A stretch of 64,000 bases of DNA from an uncultured Acidobacteriia bacterium (GCA_903909435.1 CAIVVT010000249.1:1-64000); one strand, 5' to 3'. Numbered from the stretch's first letter, positions 46,232 through 57,300 are shown. Numbers and translations: made by a program. Notes: a model not told the origin generated them from the sequence alone.

Positions 46232-46843
46232 ATGCCCCGGTCTCCATTCGATTCAAGTGAGCGAGCGGTTTTCCGCCGCCTGACTACGCCAGCGAAGATC
46301 GCGCACTTTCTGGATCACGAGATCGCCTACAACAAGGAGCCCGAGGGGCCAACGTGCCGGTCTCCCCGGCGCGTCTTGCGTTACCGCACCGGGCACTGCA
46401 TGGAGGGAGCGCTGTTTGCTGCGGCTGCCCTGCGGATGCTCGGCTACCCGCCACTGTTGATTGATCTGGAATCGGTCCGCGACGACGATCATGTGCTGGC
46501 GGTGTATCGGCGAGACGGTCATTGGGGCTCCGTCGCAAAGTCAAACTACTCCGGACTACGCCACCGCGAGCCGGTATTTCGCACACTGCGAGAGCTTGTG
46601 ATGTCGTACTTCGAGCACTACTTCAATCTCGAATACGAGAAGACGCTCCGGAAGTACTCGCGACCCGTCAATCTGGCTCGTTTTGACGAAATCCACTGGA
46701 TGACCGCAGAAGAGGATGTCTGGGCCGTGCCGGAGTACCTTTGCGAGATCAGTCACACCCGGCTATTGACGGCGGGGCAGATTCGGCGGCTGGGGCGTGT
46801 GGACGACCGCATTTTCGCGGCCGGGCTGGCTGGACGCAAGTAG
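46232..46843 (+). CDS. Transglutaminase-like hypothetical protein
   Basis: The 203-residue protein has RYRTGHCMEGALFAAAALRML followed by LLIDLESVRDDDHVLAVYR and then GHWGSVAKSN. The Cys, His and Asp/Asn order resembles the papain/transglutaminase-like core, but the match is by eye only. There is no signal peptide. ATG 46232 is preferred. It converges with odhA, with a repeat between them. Confidence 0.55.
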   Translation: MPRSPFDSSERAVFRRLTTPAKIAHFLDHEIAYNKEPEGPTCRSPRRVLRYRTGHCMEGALFAAAALRMLGYPPLLIDLESVRDDDHVLAVYRRDGHWGSVAKSNYSGLRHREPVFRTLRELVMSYFEHYFNLEYEKTLRKYSRPVNLARFDEIHWMTAEEDVWAVPEYLCEISHTRLLTAGQIRRLGRVDDRIFAAGLAGRK

Positions 46844-46880
46844 CAATCCGGCAGGCGCATCCATGACTGAAGCGGGACAG

Positions 46881-46951
46881 TCGTTCGCGTGTCGTCTGTC
46901 ACCTGCCAGAAGAGTCTGCCGCGACAGACCACACGAAGCGATGGCCTGTCC
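46881..46951. repeat. ~70-bp GTCTGTC/GACAGAC repeat, copy 2
   Basis: Similar along its length to the element at 14751-14820. It shares TCGTT, GTCGTCTGTCACC, CCAGAA, CGCGACAGACCAC and AAGCGATGG followed by CTGTCC. It also lies between convergent genes. The two copies diverge at scattered positions, so they are not recent duplicates. Confidence 0.7.
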
Positions 46952-46960
46952 TGCCATGGG

Positions 46961-49900
46961 CTACTGCACGTCTGCCGGCACTTTACGTTTTCTTGCCACG
47001 ACGCGATACTTGCGCGTGAGCATCGTCCCGCCGCGGAAGGCATCGTCGATGACCGCAGCCTGCTCCTGCTTGTGCCGTGAACTGGTACCCGTCGAAGGCG
47101 CCGCCGCCTCTGGACGTCCCGCATAGCGCAGGATCCGGCGCGACGCCTCCAGCATAGGCTGCATCCTGTCGCGCACGAATAGGAACGCGCCCATGTTGCG
47201 CGGCTCCTCCTGGCACCAGACGATTTCCGCCGTGGACGGGTAGCGCCACAGCATGTCCTCGATCTGGTCCGTCGGCCACGGGTACATTTGTTCCAACCGC
47301 ACGAGCGCCGCGTCGGTGATGCCCCGCTTCTCGCGTTCGGCCAGCAGTTCGTAGTAGATCTTGCCGGTGCAGAAGATCACCTTGGTCGCGCGGTCGGGTG
47401 CGATGACGGGATCGCTGAGCACTTCTTCAAAATGGCCGTGCGTGAAATCGCGGAGCGTGCTGACGGCCTTGACGTGGCGCAGCAAGCTCTTGGGAGTGAA
47501 GATCACCAGCGGCTTGCGCGTGCCGCGCCGGTCGTTGCCGCCGTACATCTGCCGCCGCAGCAGGTGGAAGTACTGCGCCGGCGTCGACGCGTTGCAGACC
47601 TGCATGTTGTTCTCGGCGCAGAGCTGGAGGAAGCGCTCGACCCGCGCCGACGAGTGTTCCGGCCCCTGTCCCTCATAGCCGTGCGGCAGCAGGAGCACCA
47701 ACCCGCTCGGCTGGCCCCACTTCGCCTCGCAGCACGAGATGAACTGGTCGATCATGATCTGGGCGCCATTCACAAAATCGCCGAACTGCCCTTCCCATAG
47801 CGTCAGCGTCAGCGGGTCGCCCAGCGAATAGCCGAACTCAAAGCCCATCACGCCGTACTCGCTTAGACTGGAGTCCACGACTTCGAAACGAGCCTGGCCG
47901 GGAGCCAGATGCTGCATCGGCGTGTACACTGCGCCGTTGTTGTAGTCGTAATACTCCAAATGGCGCTGTGAGAATGTCCCGCGCCCGCTGTCCTGGCCGG
48001 AGAGCCGCACCGGCGTACCTTCCGCGACCAGCGTTCCGAACGCCAGCGCCTCGGCGGTGGCCCAATCCGCAGTCCCGCCCTTCAGCAGATCCTTACGCTT
48101 CTCGGTGAAGTTGTTCAGTTTCGGGTGCAGCGTAAAGCTCTCCGGGAACGTTGTCAAACCCGCCACGACCCTCTCGACCAGAGCCTGGTCGACTGCGGTG
48201 CGCGGACAGGCGAGATCCACGGCCACTTCCTCGTAGACGGTGACTTCCTGCAACTCCCACTTCTCGCCCTTCTGCGTCGCCTCTTCGTGCGCCGCGTTGA
48301 ACGTGTCCTGGGTCTGTTTGCGAACTCGTTCCGCCCAATCGCTGGAAATCACGCTCTCGCGCAGCAGTCGACCCGTGTAAACATCGCCTACAGGCTTCAA
48401 CTCCTTGATCTTGCGGTACATCACCGGCTGCGTGTAACTCGGGTCGTCGCCCTCGTTATGGCCGTACTTGCGGTAGCAGACCATGTCGATGACGACATCC
48501 TTCTTGAACTGCTGCCGGTAGTCGAAGGCAATCTGAATCGCGCGCACGCAGGCCTCGGGATCGTCGCCGTTGCAGTGCAAAATCGGCGCCTGCACCATCC
48601 GCGCGACATCGGTGCAGTAGGTGGACGAGCGGCTCTCCTCCGGAGTGGCCGTGAACCCGATCTGGTTGTTGATCACCAGGTGAACCGTCCCGCCCGTCGA
48701 GTAACCCTTGAGCATCGACAGGTTCAGCGTTTCGGCAACGACGCCCTGACCGGCGAAGGCCGCATCTCCGTGCACCAATACCGGCAGTACCTTGTCGTGC
48801 GCGGTGTCGCCCATGCGCGTCTGCTTCGCGCGCACGATACCTTCCACGACCGGGTCAGCGGCTTCCAGATGGCTCGGATTGGGCGAGAGCGAAACCTTGA
48901 TCTCGCGACCGCTCGACGCACGCTGGATGCCGCTCGCGCCGAGATGGTACTTCACATCGCCCGAGCCCTGCGTCGTCTCCGGATCGACGTTGCCCTCGAA
49001 CTCGCCGAACACCTGCGCCATCGACTTGCCGACCAGGTTGGAGAGCACCGTCAGCCGCCCCCGGTGCGCCATGCCGATCACCATCTCGCGCAAGCCCCTG
49101 TCGGAGGCGCGCTCCATCAACTCGTCCAGAATGACCATCGCCGACTCGCCGCCTTCCAGCGAAAAGCGCTTCTGGCCGACGAACCGGGTGTGCAGGAAAT
49201 TCTCAAAACTCTCAGCTTGGATCAGACGCGTCAAGACCCGCTGCTTCACCTCCGCAGAGAGCGGCCAGCCGTTCGCCTGCGGCTCCATGCGCTCCTGCAG
49301 CCAGCGTTTCTCGTCGGGATGCTGGATGTGCATGTACTCGCAGCCCAGCCGTCCGCAATAGGTCTGCCGCAGCGTGTCCAGAATCACCCGCAAGGTTGCT
49401 ACGCCGGGTCGCCCAGCGAGCGACCCCGTGATGAACTCCCGCTCCAGGTCCCAGATGGTCAGGCCGTAAGTCGCCGGGTCGAGTTCAGGATGGTACTGCG
49501 GCGAGGTGCCCAGTGGGTTCAGGTCGGCGATCAGGTGTCCGCGCACCCGGTACGCGTTGATTAACTGCAGCACCGCCGCCTGCTTGGCGATCTCCTCGAA
49601 ACGCTTGTCGTCGCGGAATCCCGGCAATGCGGCGGCGCGATCACCCTGCCACTTCACCGGCTGGTACGGCATGCCGAGTTCGAGGAAAATCTCCTCGTAG
49701 AACCCGTCCTCACCCTCCAGCAAAGCCTGCAATTTGCCGAGAAACGCACCGGACTCCGCGCCTTGGATGATGCGGTGATCATAGGTGCAAGTCACGGTCA
49801 TGATCTTGCAGATGCCAAGTTGCGCACGCAGCACGTCGCTTGCGCCTTGGAACTCCGGCGGATAATCGATAGAGCCCGTGGCGACGATCGCTCCCTGCCC

Positions 49901-50767
49901 GGGCATCAGCCGCGGCACGCTCGCGCCGGTGCCCACGGTGCCGGGGTTGGTCAGCGAAATGGTGGTGCCTTTGAAATCGTCAGGAACCAGTTTGGCCGTT
50001 CGCGCCCGGGCGACCATGTCGTCGAATGCTGCGAGGAACTGGGCGAAATTCAGCGCTCCCGCATTCTTGATGCTCGGGACCATCAGGCCCCGGTGGCCGT
50101 CCTTGCCCGCTACATCCACCGCGATGCCGATGTTGATTTCGCGGCGCACCACCCGATGCGGCGCGCCGTCCACTTCGGCGAAAGCGTCGTTGACGCCCGG
50201 CTGCGACTTCAGGGAGCGGACAATCGCCCACGCGGTCAGATGCGTGTAGCTGATCTTGCTCTTTCCATGCAGTTCGCGCATGTGGTTCAGCAAGCGGCGG
50301 TTCTCGTCAATCACCTTGACTGGAATGGTCCGCTGTGACGTCGCTGTCGGAACCGACAGGCTCGCAATCATGTTCTCGGCCACGCGCATCGGAGCGCCGC
50401 GCAGCGGAACCAACTTGTCCGACGCACTCAACGCCAATCCCAGAGGCGCGGCCGGCACCTTCGCAGTTGTCATCACTGCAGACTGAGCGGCTGTGGGCGG
50501 GACGTTGGGCGGAGCCAGGTTGGAAATCACAGGTGGCGGATCAACAGCCGGTTGGATCGCAACGACCGGAGCTTCAGTCGATTCACTGAGCGGGGCGGGG
50601 GCCGCAGCCAGTTTGGCCCCTTCTCCCGTTTCCGGCTTCGATGCGTCAGCTTCGAAAACGGCTTTCCAACTATTGTCTACGCTCTGCTTGTCATGGACGA
50701 ACTCTTGGAAGAGCTCTTGTTCCAGCCAGCTGTTCACGCTGAGATTTTGTTCGGATTCGCTCGACAT
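46961..50767 (-). CDS. Fused 2-oxoglutarate dehydrogenase E1 / succinyltransferase protein
   Basis: The 1268-residue protein joins an N-terminal E2-type acyltransferase domain to a C-terminal thiamine-diphosphate E1, as in actinobacterial Kgd/OdhA. The N-terminus has an E1 docking segment (SWLEQELFQEFV), then a long Ala/Pro linker. An acyltransferase segment VTCTYDHRIIQGAESG follows, where the usual HxxxDG Asp is Gln as in Kgd. The E1 part has AMVILDELMERA, EGNVDPETTQGSGDVKYHLG and LVINNQIGFT. It feeds the TCA cycle. No lipoyl domain or E3 gene is adjacent. Confidence 0.92.
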   Translation of the reverse strand: MSSESEQNLSVNSWLEQELFQEFVHDKQSVDNSWKAVFEADASKPETGEGAKLAAAPAPLSESTEAPVVAIQPAVDPPPVISNLAPPNVPPTAAQSAVMTTAKVPAAPLGLALSASDKLVPLRGAPMRVAENMIASLSVPTATSQRTIPVKVIDENRRLLNHMRELHGKSKISYTHLTAWAIVRSLKSQPGVNDAFAEVDGAPHRVVRREINIGIAVDVAGKDGHRGLMVPSIKNAGALNFAQFLAAFDDMVARARTAKLVPDDFKGTTISLTNPGTVGTGASVPRLMPGQGAIVATGSIDYPPEFQGASDVLRAQLGICKIMTVTCTYDHRIIQGAESGAFLGKLQALLEGEDGFYEEIFLELGMPYQPVKWQGDRAAALPGFRDDKRFEEIAKQAAVLQLINAYRVRGHLIADLNPLGTSPQYHPELDPATYGLTIWDLEREFITGSLAGRPGVATLRVILDTLRQTYCGRLGCEYMHIQHPDEKRWLQERMEPQANGWPLSAEVKQRVLTRLIQAESFENFLHTRFVGQKRFSLEGGESAMVILDELMERASDRGLREMVIGMAHRGRLTVLSNLVGKSMAQVFGEFEGNVDPETTQGSGDVKYHLGASGIQRASSGREIKVSLSPNPSHLEAADPVVEGIVRAKQTRMGDTAHDKVLPVLVHGDAAFAGQGVVAETLNLSMLKGYSTGGTVHLVINNQIGFTATPEESRSSTYCTDVARMVQAPILHCNGDDPEACVRAIQIAFDYRQQFKKDVVIDMVCYRKYGHNEGDDPSYTQPVMYRKIKELKPVGDVYTGRLLRESVISSDWAERVRKQTQDTFNAAHEEATQKGEKWELQEVTVYEEVAVDLACPRTAVDQALVERVVAGLTTFPESFTLHPKLNNFTEKRKDLLKGGTADWATAEALAFGTLVAEGTPVRLSGQDSGRGTFSQRHLEYYDYNNGAVYTPMQHLAPGQARFEVVDSSLSEYGVMGFEFGYSLGDPLTLTLWEGQFGDFVNGAQIMIDQFISCCEAKWGQPSGLVLLLPHGYEGQGPEHSSARVERFLQLCAENNMQVCNASTPAQYFHLLRRQMYGGNDRRGTRKPLVIFTPKSLLRHVKAVSTLRDFTHGHFEEVLSDPVIAPDRATKVIFCTGKIYYELLAEREKRGITDAALVRLEQMYPWPTDQIEDMLWRYPSTAEIVWCQEEPRNMGAFLFVRDRMQPMLEASRRILRYAGRPEAAAPSTGTSSRHKQEQAAVIDDAFRGGTMLTRKYRVVARKRKVPADVQ

Positions 50768-50827
50768 AGTGCTATCTGAATTACTGGCTTGGGGAAAGCC
50801 CAGGATTTCCTACAGTGTAACGCGGAC

Positions 50828-51826
50828 TCACGACCCAATCCGCGCGGCGGTTGCTCGGCCTGAGGACCGGATAGCCCCCTCCGTCACCCAGTCGGTCCAG
50901 GACGCAGAGACGCCGCTTGAGACCGGCTCTACTCCTAGTTGGACGGCGGAGACGAAGTTCTCGATGCAGGGCAAGTGCGGGTTTTCGTTGATCGGCAGCT
51001 CTTCGGTACCTCCAGTCGGGCCCCCAAGGCCGCAACCCGACCATTCCAGCTTCGATCCGTTGAGCGGAGTCAGCCTCAACTCACCTTCCGAGCCCAGTAT
51101 TCGACACTCGTCGCGACGCTCGCGGCTTCGCCACGATACGTCAACCAAGCCTCTCACTCCCGACGCGTATTCGATGGACACGACCGCCGAGTGTTCCACT
51201 TTGCCGTGCGAGTGCGGCGGGGATAGCAATCCGTTCACCCGCAGCGGCTCGCCAAACAAGAAGTTCAGCGCGTCGATACGGTGCGATCCGACATCGTAGA
51301 GCGGACCTCCGCCGGCTATTGCCGGATTGAAGTGCCAGGTATCCCCGCCAACGTCCGCCGGTGTCAGCCAGACGTGGTGAACCAGTTCCGCCAGCAGCGG
51401 ACGTCCGATCGCGCCGGCCCCGATCAGATCTTTCGCCCTCAGCAGCTTGGGATAGAAGCGCCGGTAGTATGCGACGCCCAGCTTGCGCTCTCGCCGTCGC
51501 GCTTCGTCAACCATCTCGCGCGCCTCTCCGTAGTTCATCCCGAACGGCTTCTCGCACAACACGTGACAACCCGCGCGCAGCGCTGCCAAGGTCTGTGGGC
51601 AGTGCAGGGCCGGTGGGGTCCCCACGTAAACAGCATCAAATCGCTCCGCCGCCAGCGCCTCTTCGGCGCTGGACCACGACGGCAGCCCGTACTCCTCCGC
51701 TTTGCGGCGGTCACGCGTGACGAACCCGTTGAGCCGCCCGTGCGGTTCGGCCAACAGCGCGGGGATTACCCGCCGGCGCGCGATGTCCCCGATTCCAATC
51801 AGCAGCCACTTTACCATCGGTTGCAT
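50828..51826 (-). CDS. Gfo/Idh/MocA family oxidoreductase (cytosolic)
   Basis: The 332-residue protein begins directly with a Rossmann motif WLLIGIGDIARRRVIPALL and has no export signal. It has the family EKPFG motif with the catalytic-region Lys and a GGGPLYDVGSHRIDALNFLFG segment that contributes the conserved Asp/His pair. It is likely an NAD(P)-dependent dehydrogenase of a sugar or polyol. A phosphoesterase gene is divergent from it, 36 bases away. Confidence 0.88.
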   Translation of the reverse strand: MQPMVKWLLIGIGDIARRRVIPALLAEPHGRLNGFVTRDRRKAEEYGLPSWSSAEEALAAERFDAVYVGTPPALHCPQTLAALRAGCHVLCEKPFGMNYGEAREMVDEARRRERKLGVAYYRRFYPKLLRAKDLIGAGAIGRPLLAELVHHVWLTPADVGGDTWHFNPAIAGGGPLYDVGSHRIDALNFLFGEPLRVNGLLSPPHSHGKVEHSAVVSIEYASGVRGLVDVSWRSRERRDECRILGSEGELRLTPLNGSKLEWSGCGLGGPTGGTEELPINENPHLPCIENFVSAVQLGVEPVSSGVSASWTDWVTEGAIRSSGRATAARIGS

Positions 51827-51862
51827 CGTACAATTTCTTTACGGCAAACCGGCGATAAATCC

Positions 51863-52456
51863 ATGCGAATTCTCGTTTTTTCAGACATTCACGGCGATAA
51901 AGCGGCACTGAACCGGCTGATGGACACGGAAGCGGACATGTACGTCGCGGCAGGGGATCTGGCCACCTTCGCCCGTGGATTGGACGCGCTGGCGCCCATT
52001 CTGGCCCGGCATGCCGAGAAAATGTGGGTTTTGCCGGGCAACCATGAGCACGCAAGTCAGGTTGAGACTTTTTGCGCGCGACATTGTTTTCAAACGCTGC
52101 ACGGCAAGTCGGTGAACGTCAATGGCTTCCAACTCGCCGGTTTGGGCCATTCGAACCCAACGCCGTTCAACACGCCGGGGGAAGACTCGGAACAGACCAT
52201 CGCCGCGAACTTGGAAGTCTTCGCTGACTTGAAGCCTCTGGTCCTGATCTGCCATTGCCCGCCGCTCGATACCCCGCTGGACGAGGCTTCCCCGGGGCGG
52301 CACTTCGGCTCCAGCGCCGTCCGCGGTTTCATCGACAAGCACCAACCCGAGTGGTTCCTATGCGGCCATATCCACGAGGCCGCCGGACGCAACGTGATGC
52401 TGGGAAGGACGCGTGGCGTGAACGTTGGCAAGCAGGGCTATCTGCTGGATTGGTAA
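51863..52456 (+). CDS. Calcineurin-like metallophosphoesterase
   Basis: The 197-residue enzyme carries all five metal motifs: FSDIHGD, YVAAGDLA, LPGNHEH, ICHCPPLD and CGHIHEAAGR. It is a compact cytosolic phosphoesterase of unknown substrate. ATG 51863 gives the family start at MRILVFSDIHGD; the longer frame from 51281 is antisense to the oxidoreductase gene. Converges with the next oxidoreductase gene. Confidence 0.9.
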   Translation: MRILVFSDIHGDKAALNRLMDTEADMYVAAGDLATFARGLDALAPILARHAEKMWVLPGNHEHASQVETFCARHCFQTLHGKSVNVNGFQLAGLGHSNPTPFNTPGEDSEQTIAANLEVFADLKPLVLICHCPPLDTPLDEASPGRHFGSSAVRGFIDKHQPEWFLCGHIHEAAGRNVMLGRTRGVNVGKQGYLLDW

Positions 52457-52493
52457 TTGTGGCGCAACTCTCCCGAGCCGCGCCAAGCCGGCC

Positions 52494-53708
52494 CTAGAAG
52501 GGGAGGATCTCCTCCCGGATTGGGTCGAAGTCGATCCTGCGCTTCTCAACGTAGCTGATGTTGCCCAGATGCGAGGCCTGTGCAGAGCGGGCCCCGGCCA
52601 GCACGTCGCAGTTGGGCCGCTTGCGGGACTTGCAGCAATCCAGGAAGTTCTTCACGTGATCGAGCGTGAAATCGTAACTCGGACCCATCACTGTGACGGG
52701 CTTCGCACCGCGCTCAATGCTCTGGAAATCGTAGCGCCCGCGGTCGATGTAAAGCTTGCCCTTCGTGCCGCAGAACTCCACCCCGGCTCCCTGGATGCCG
52801 GGCGCGAGCGTCGCCTCAAAAGTCGCCGTATAGTTGCCACCGTACTCCAACAAAACGTTGATCGTGTCGGGTGCCGTGCGGCCGTCCTTGTAGTAGTACA
52901 CTCCCCCGGCCGCCACGCCGGAAGTCGGGATGTCCTGGCCCAGGAACATGTGGACCACGTCAATCCAGTGGGTGAAAAGATCGGTAACCTGTCCCCCGCC
53001 GAAGTCGAGGTAGGCGCGCCAGTTCCAATACTGCTGCGGATCCCAATCGCGCCATTTGACCTGGCCGAGGAACCGGGCCCAATCCAGGTTGCCGGGTTTG
53101 GACTGCAGGTAGTCCGGAGCCTTACGCAAGTGGTAGCCATTGCCATGCCACCACGTTCGGACCAGCGTGATCTTGCCCAGCGCTCCCGTGTCGATGTACT
53201 TCTGCTTGGCTTCGATGTAATGGGCGCCGGAACGCTGCTGCAGGCCTACCTGGCAGACACGATCGTTGATGCGGGCGGCCCTCACGATGCGCGGGCCCTC
53301 TTCGATGCGCAGCGTCAGCGGCTTCTCCACGTAGACGTCTTTGCCCGCGTTCAACGCGTCAATCGCAACGGCTGCGTGCCAGTGGTCGGGTACGCCGATC
53401 AGGATGGCATCCAGCTCTTTCGTTTCGAGGAGCTTGCGATGATCCGAGAAACTGACGGCATTGGGTGCCTTGCTCTTCGCCTTATCGATCATCTCCGGGT
53501 AAATGTCGCACACCGCGCGCAAGTCCACTTGCCCGGTCTGGAGGAACAATCCCATCACGTGCCGGCCGCGCTCACCCGCTCCAATTAATCCGAGATTGAC
53601 CCGGTCGTTAGCTCCCAGGATGCGCATGTAGGAGGAAGCCGTAAGAACCGCGGCGCCGCGAGCGGCGTTCGCCAGAAACGACCGGCGAGGCTGAGTGGAA
53701 TACTGCAT
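52494..53708 (-). CDS. TAT-exported Gfo/Idh/MocA family oxidoreductase
   Basis: The 404-residue protein starts with a twin-arginine signal (QPRRSFLANAARGAAVL), then the Rossmann motif NLGLIGAGERGRHVM, GVPDHWHAAVAIDAL, the VEKPLTL motif and a metal/substrate region FGGGQVTDLFTHWIDVVHMF. It resembles the export-type protein at 9161 but is more distant than a recent paralogue. Likely a periplasmic sugar oxidoreductase; substrate unknown. The ATG at 53708 gives a proper signal start. Confidence 0.88.
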   Translation of the reverse strand: MQYSTQPRRSFLANAARGAAVLTASSYMRILGANDRVNLGLIGAGERGRHVMGLFLQTGQVDLRAVCDIYPEMIDKAKSKAPNAVSFSDHRKLLETKELDAILIGVPDHWHAAVAIDALNAGKDVYVEKPLTLRIEEGPRIVRAARINDRVCQVGLQQRSGAHYIEAKQKYIDTGALGKITLVRTWWHGNGYHLRKAPDYLQSKPGNLDWARFLGQVKWRDWDPQQYWNWRAYLDFGGGQVTDLFTHWIDVVHMFLGQDIPTSGVAAGGVYYYKDGRTAPDTINVLLEYGGNYTATFEATLAPGIQGAGVEFCGTKGKLYIDRGRYDFQSIERGAKPVTVMGPSYDFTLDHVKNFLDCCKSRKRPNCDVLAGARSAQASHLGNISYVEKRRIDFDPIREEILPF

Positions 53709-53832
53709 GTTGGAATTATATCGGCAAGCGGGCCAGGGCATCAGCCGAACACACGAGTAGTTCGAATGCGCCCCGCAGCCGGCCGAGTTTTCTCTGCAGC
53801 GGCAGATGGCCTGAGACTGCCCGGGCGGCCTG

Positions 53833-54282
53833 CTACCGGGGGTAGCCGCCGGAAATGTAGTGTTGAAGATGCTCGATCGTCTCGCTCTGCCGGCTGATGA
53901 TCCATTTCACCAGGTCTCCTACGGAGACCACTGCGGCGATGCGCGAGTCGGAGATCACCGGCAGGTGCCGGATGTGGTGCTCCGTCATCACGTGCATACA
54001 GTAGTCAACGGTCGCTTCCGGTTCAACCGTGATCACGTTGCGGCTCATGATGTCGCGAATCAGAGTGTGGTGCGAAGTGCGTCCTTCGAGCATCACCTTG
54101 CGAGCGTAGTCGCGTTCCGAAAAGATTCCAACCAGGGTGTCGCCGTCGGCCACCACCAGTGCGCCCACGCCGTGGGCGGCCATCTTCTCGATGGCTTGAT
54201 ACACGGTCTGCTCCGGTCCAATGGACAGAGCGCCCCAACCTTTGTGGTCAAGTACCGCGCGAACAGGGTCACCCAGTTCCAT
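53833..54282 (-). CDS. Tandem CBS-domain protein
   Basis: A 149-residue protein made of two CBS motifs: one around GVGALVVADGDTLVGIFSERDYARK and one around HHIRHLPVISDSRIAAVVSVGDLVKW. Such pairs bind adenosine nucleotides and regulate a partner. It stands alone, 105 bases from the sensor kinase on the same strand, and may not be linked to it. Confidence 0.9.
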   Translation of the reverse strand: MELGDPVRAVLDHKGWGALSIGPEQTVYQAIEKMAAHGVGALVVADGDTLVGIFSERDYARKVMLEGRTSHHTLIRDIMSRNVITVEPEATVDYCMHVMTEHHIRHLPVISDSRIAAVVSVGDLVKWIISRQSETIEHLQHYISGGYPR

Positions 54283-54387
54283 AAAACCTCCAAGAGTCTT
54301 CTAAGTACCAGAATCGCGCCACCCAATTCAAGCGAATTCCGAAATCACGCGAGAAATCTATGAAAAATAGTGAAGAAACGACGAGCC

Positions 54388-57300
54388 CTAAGCGAATCCG
54401 TCGGATGCCGCGCCGTCGCGCTGCCACATAGCCAGCTTGATGGCGGTCAGTATGTCGTCCGCCGAGTAAGGCTTTGAAACGTAGCCGTCCATCCCCGCTG
54501 CGATGGTGAGGTTACGGTCTGCGTGCATGGCACGCGCGGTGACTGCCACGATCGGGGCACGGTACTGCCTTCCGGCTTCCCTCTTGCGAAGCTCCCTTGT
54601 CGCTTCCAGACCGTCCATCACCGGCATCTGCAGGTCCATCAGCACCAGATCGAATCCCCCCACCTCCCAGAGTTGGAGCGCCTCCACTCCGTTCTCGGCA
54701 AATACCGCGTGATGCCCCGCCTTTTCAAGGATCCGGCCAAGCAGTAGGCGATTGACCCGGTTGTCTTCGGCCACGAGGATCTTCAGCGGCCTGAACGACC
54801 CCTGTTCGGGAGTCGCCGCATTCGGCGAAGGTGCTGCCGCGGCGGGGGATTTCACAGCTTCAGCCTTGGGAACGGACCTCAGCGGAACGCGCACGCAGAA
54901 ATCGCTGCCTCGGCCTAGCTTGCTATCGACGGTGATCGTGCCGCCCATCAGATGAGCCAGTCTGAGGCAGATTGCCAGGCCGAGGCCGGTCCCCTCATAG
55001 CGGCGGCTGTCGGAGCGGTCGGCCTGTTCGAAATCACCAAACACACGGCTGAGCTGATCATCGGCGATCCCGATTCCGGTGTCGTGAACGTGCAGCACTA
55101 AAGTGAATTGCTCGCCTGCGGCACCCTCTGCCGACGCGTGCACCTCCACCTTGCCTTCGTGCGTGAACTTGCAGGCGTTGGAGACGAGGTTCGAGACTAT
55201 CTGCTGTAAGCGCTTCGCATCGCCAATCACCATTTCGGGCACGTCGGGATCCACTTCACACACGAACTCGACGCCTTTGGCTTTGCATTGCTGGACAGCA
55301 GCCGCAACGATGGGCTGGAGCACCGGCTCGAAGCAGAAGCGCTCCTCGCCGAGGGTCATTTTGCCGGATTCGATTTTGGCCAGGTCCAGGACGTCGTTCA
55401 GGATGCCCATCAGCGAGCGGGCACTTTGGAGCGCGTTCTGTAGGAAACTTACCTGTTCGGGATGCCCGGCCGACTGTAGGGCGAGTTCGGTCAGCCCCAG
55501 GACGCCGTTCATGGGCGTACGGATCTCGTGGCTCATGGAAGCCAGGAATTGGCTTTTGGCGCGACTTGCCGCCTGCGCTTCCGCCTTCAACGCCGCTTCC
55601 GCCTCCAGTTTCTTGACGATGATTTCCGATTGAGACCACACTCGCCGGACCAGCATGGAGGCGAACAGCAGGAGCGCGAAGAGCAGCGCCGAGGAGACGA
55701 CGAGCGTTGCCGTAAGGTGTTCCGGCGTCCACCAGGACGCCATTTCGATCACCTGGATGTCCTGGCTGGAGTTGACCAGCACCCGGACTGTCCGCGATCC
55801 GATCAGGCCGGTTCTGTCAATGGATGGGCGGACGACGCCTCGCACCATCAGCAGGCTGCCCATTCTGAGGCCAGCCCATGCCGCGTCCGGGGCGGCGGTG
55901 CTGTAAACGTCTACGAGCACGCTGGGGCTTTCGAGCACCAGAATGTTGGCTTCCACGGCCTGCTGGCGGTGGGTGAGCCTCCCCTCCATGCGCACCCAAT
56001 GCGACTCATAACTGCCATCCAGCGCACTTTCGGGCTGAATGACGGGAGCTTCGGGAGGGGGCCGCTCACCGAGCACGGTCCAGGTCGCATCCTCGATCCG
56101 GCGCTGCACCGGATCATGGGGAAGGAATCCGGTCAGCTCCAGGAACATCCCGGGTTTAACCGGCTTCTGGTCTGCCACGGGTACGACGAGAACGCCCCCC
56201 TGTCCGTCACTGACATAGAAGTTGCCGTCGGATGTGCGCAGTGTCACCACCCCGCGGAGACGGGTAGGGGTCGTCGGGCTCGATACGGTCCCGTAGTAGA
56301 ACAACCGGCTCAACGACATCTCACTGACCTGCGGTTCATCGTGGGCTCCGGGAGCGGGCCGCCGAATCCGGACGAGGTTGAATGACGGCGTGAACACCTC
56401 GAAATCCCGCCAGTGGCGGAACCTGTCGGCGCGCGGAGAGTAGGTGCCGTCCAGAGTAATCGTGGTCCCGGGCACGTACAATGCTGCCTCAGCGGCTGAT
56501 CCGGACCGCACGTTGACGGTTGTCCTGAACCTCGGCGTTGCCATCACCAACTGGTATCCGCCTGCCGGGTCCGGAGCCATCCAACGAACCACCCCGTCGA
56601 GATGGGCCCAGAGATTGTCCAACCGGATGTCGTTGATCTCGAACTTCTCCAGGTCAACCGGGGCCGGCATCGCGGCGCGGCCCTCGCGAACTATCTTCGT
56701 GACTGCAATGGAGGGCGCGGCGTCGCCTGGAGAGGTCGTTCCTTCAACCCGGATGAGGCAGCCCTGGGGCGGGTACGCACCACGAGGGTCAGCACTCAAG
56801 TAGATCGCACCAGTCTCGTCCTGGATGGTCAACATGTAAGCGGCCGGCACGCTGGTTGTGACCACGCCGTGTAGCGCCACAGGATACGCCCGCCGCGCTT
56901 CAATGGAGTCGAGCGACTTGACCTCCCGCACGGTCGTCAGTACCTTCAAGTGCTCCGAACTCGGCTTCACATCCGCCACGGTATCTAGGAAGTTGGCAAG
57001 AAAGAGCGGCAGACCAGAGGCACTGACTTGGGTAGGCGGCGCGGGGACGCCGGCCAGATCCACTTCTTGCCCGATCAGGTTGCCGTAAACCACGGACGGT
57101 GGGTGCAACAGGGTCACTTCCACCAGTCCGCCGTTCATCTCGCCAGTCAGCCGGATCTCCCTTCCCGCGGCGGGCAGCATCTCTTTGATCCGCAGCCGGA
57201 GCACGCCCAGAGCGTAATTCTTGCGTTCCGCCGTCAGATCGGCTCGGGAAATCTGCCGGTGCTGCGGCTCGGTTCCAAGCCCAAGCCTGGTTACGGACGG

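Noticed and set aside
48125-49564. Long plus-strand open frame of 479 codons
   Set aside because: It is antisense to the 2-oxoglutarate dehydrogenase gene and shows no recognisable domain.
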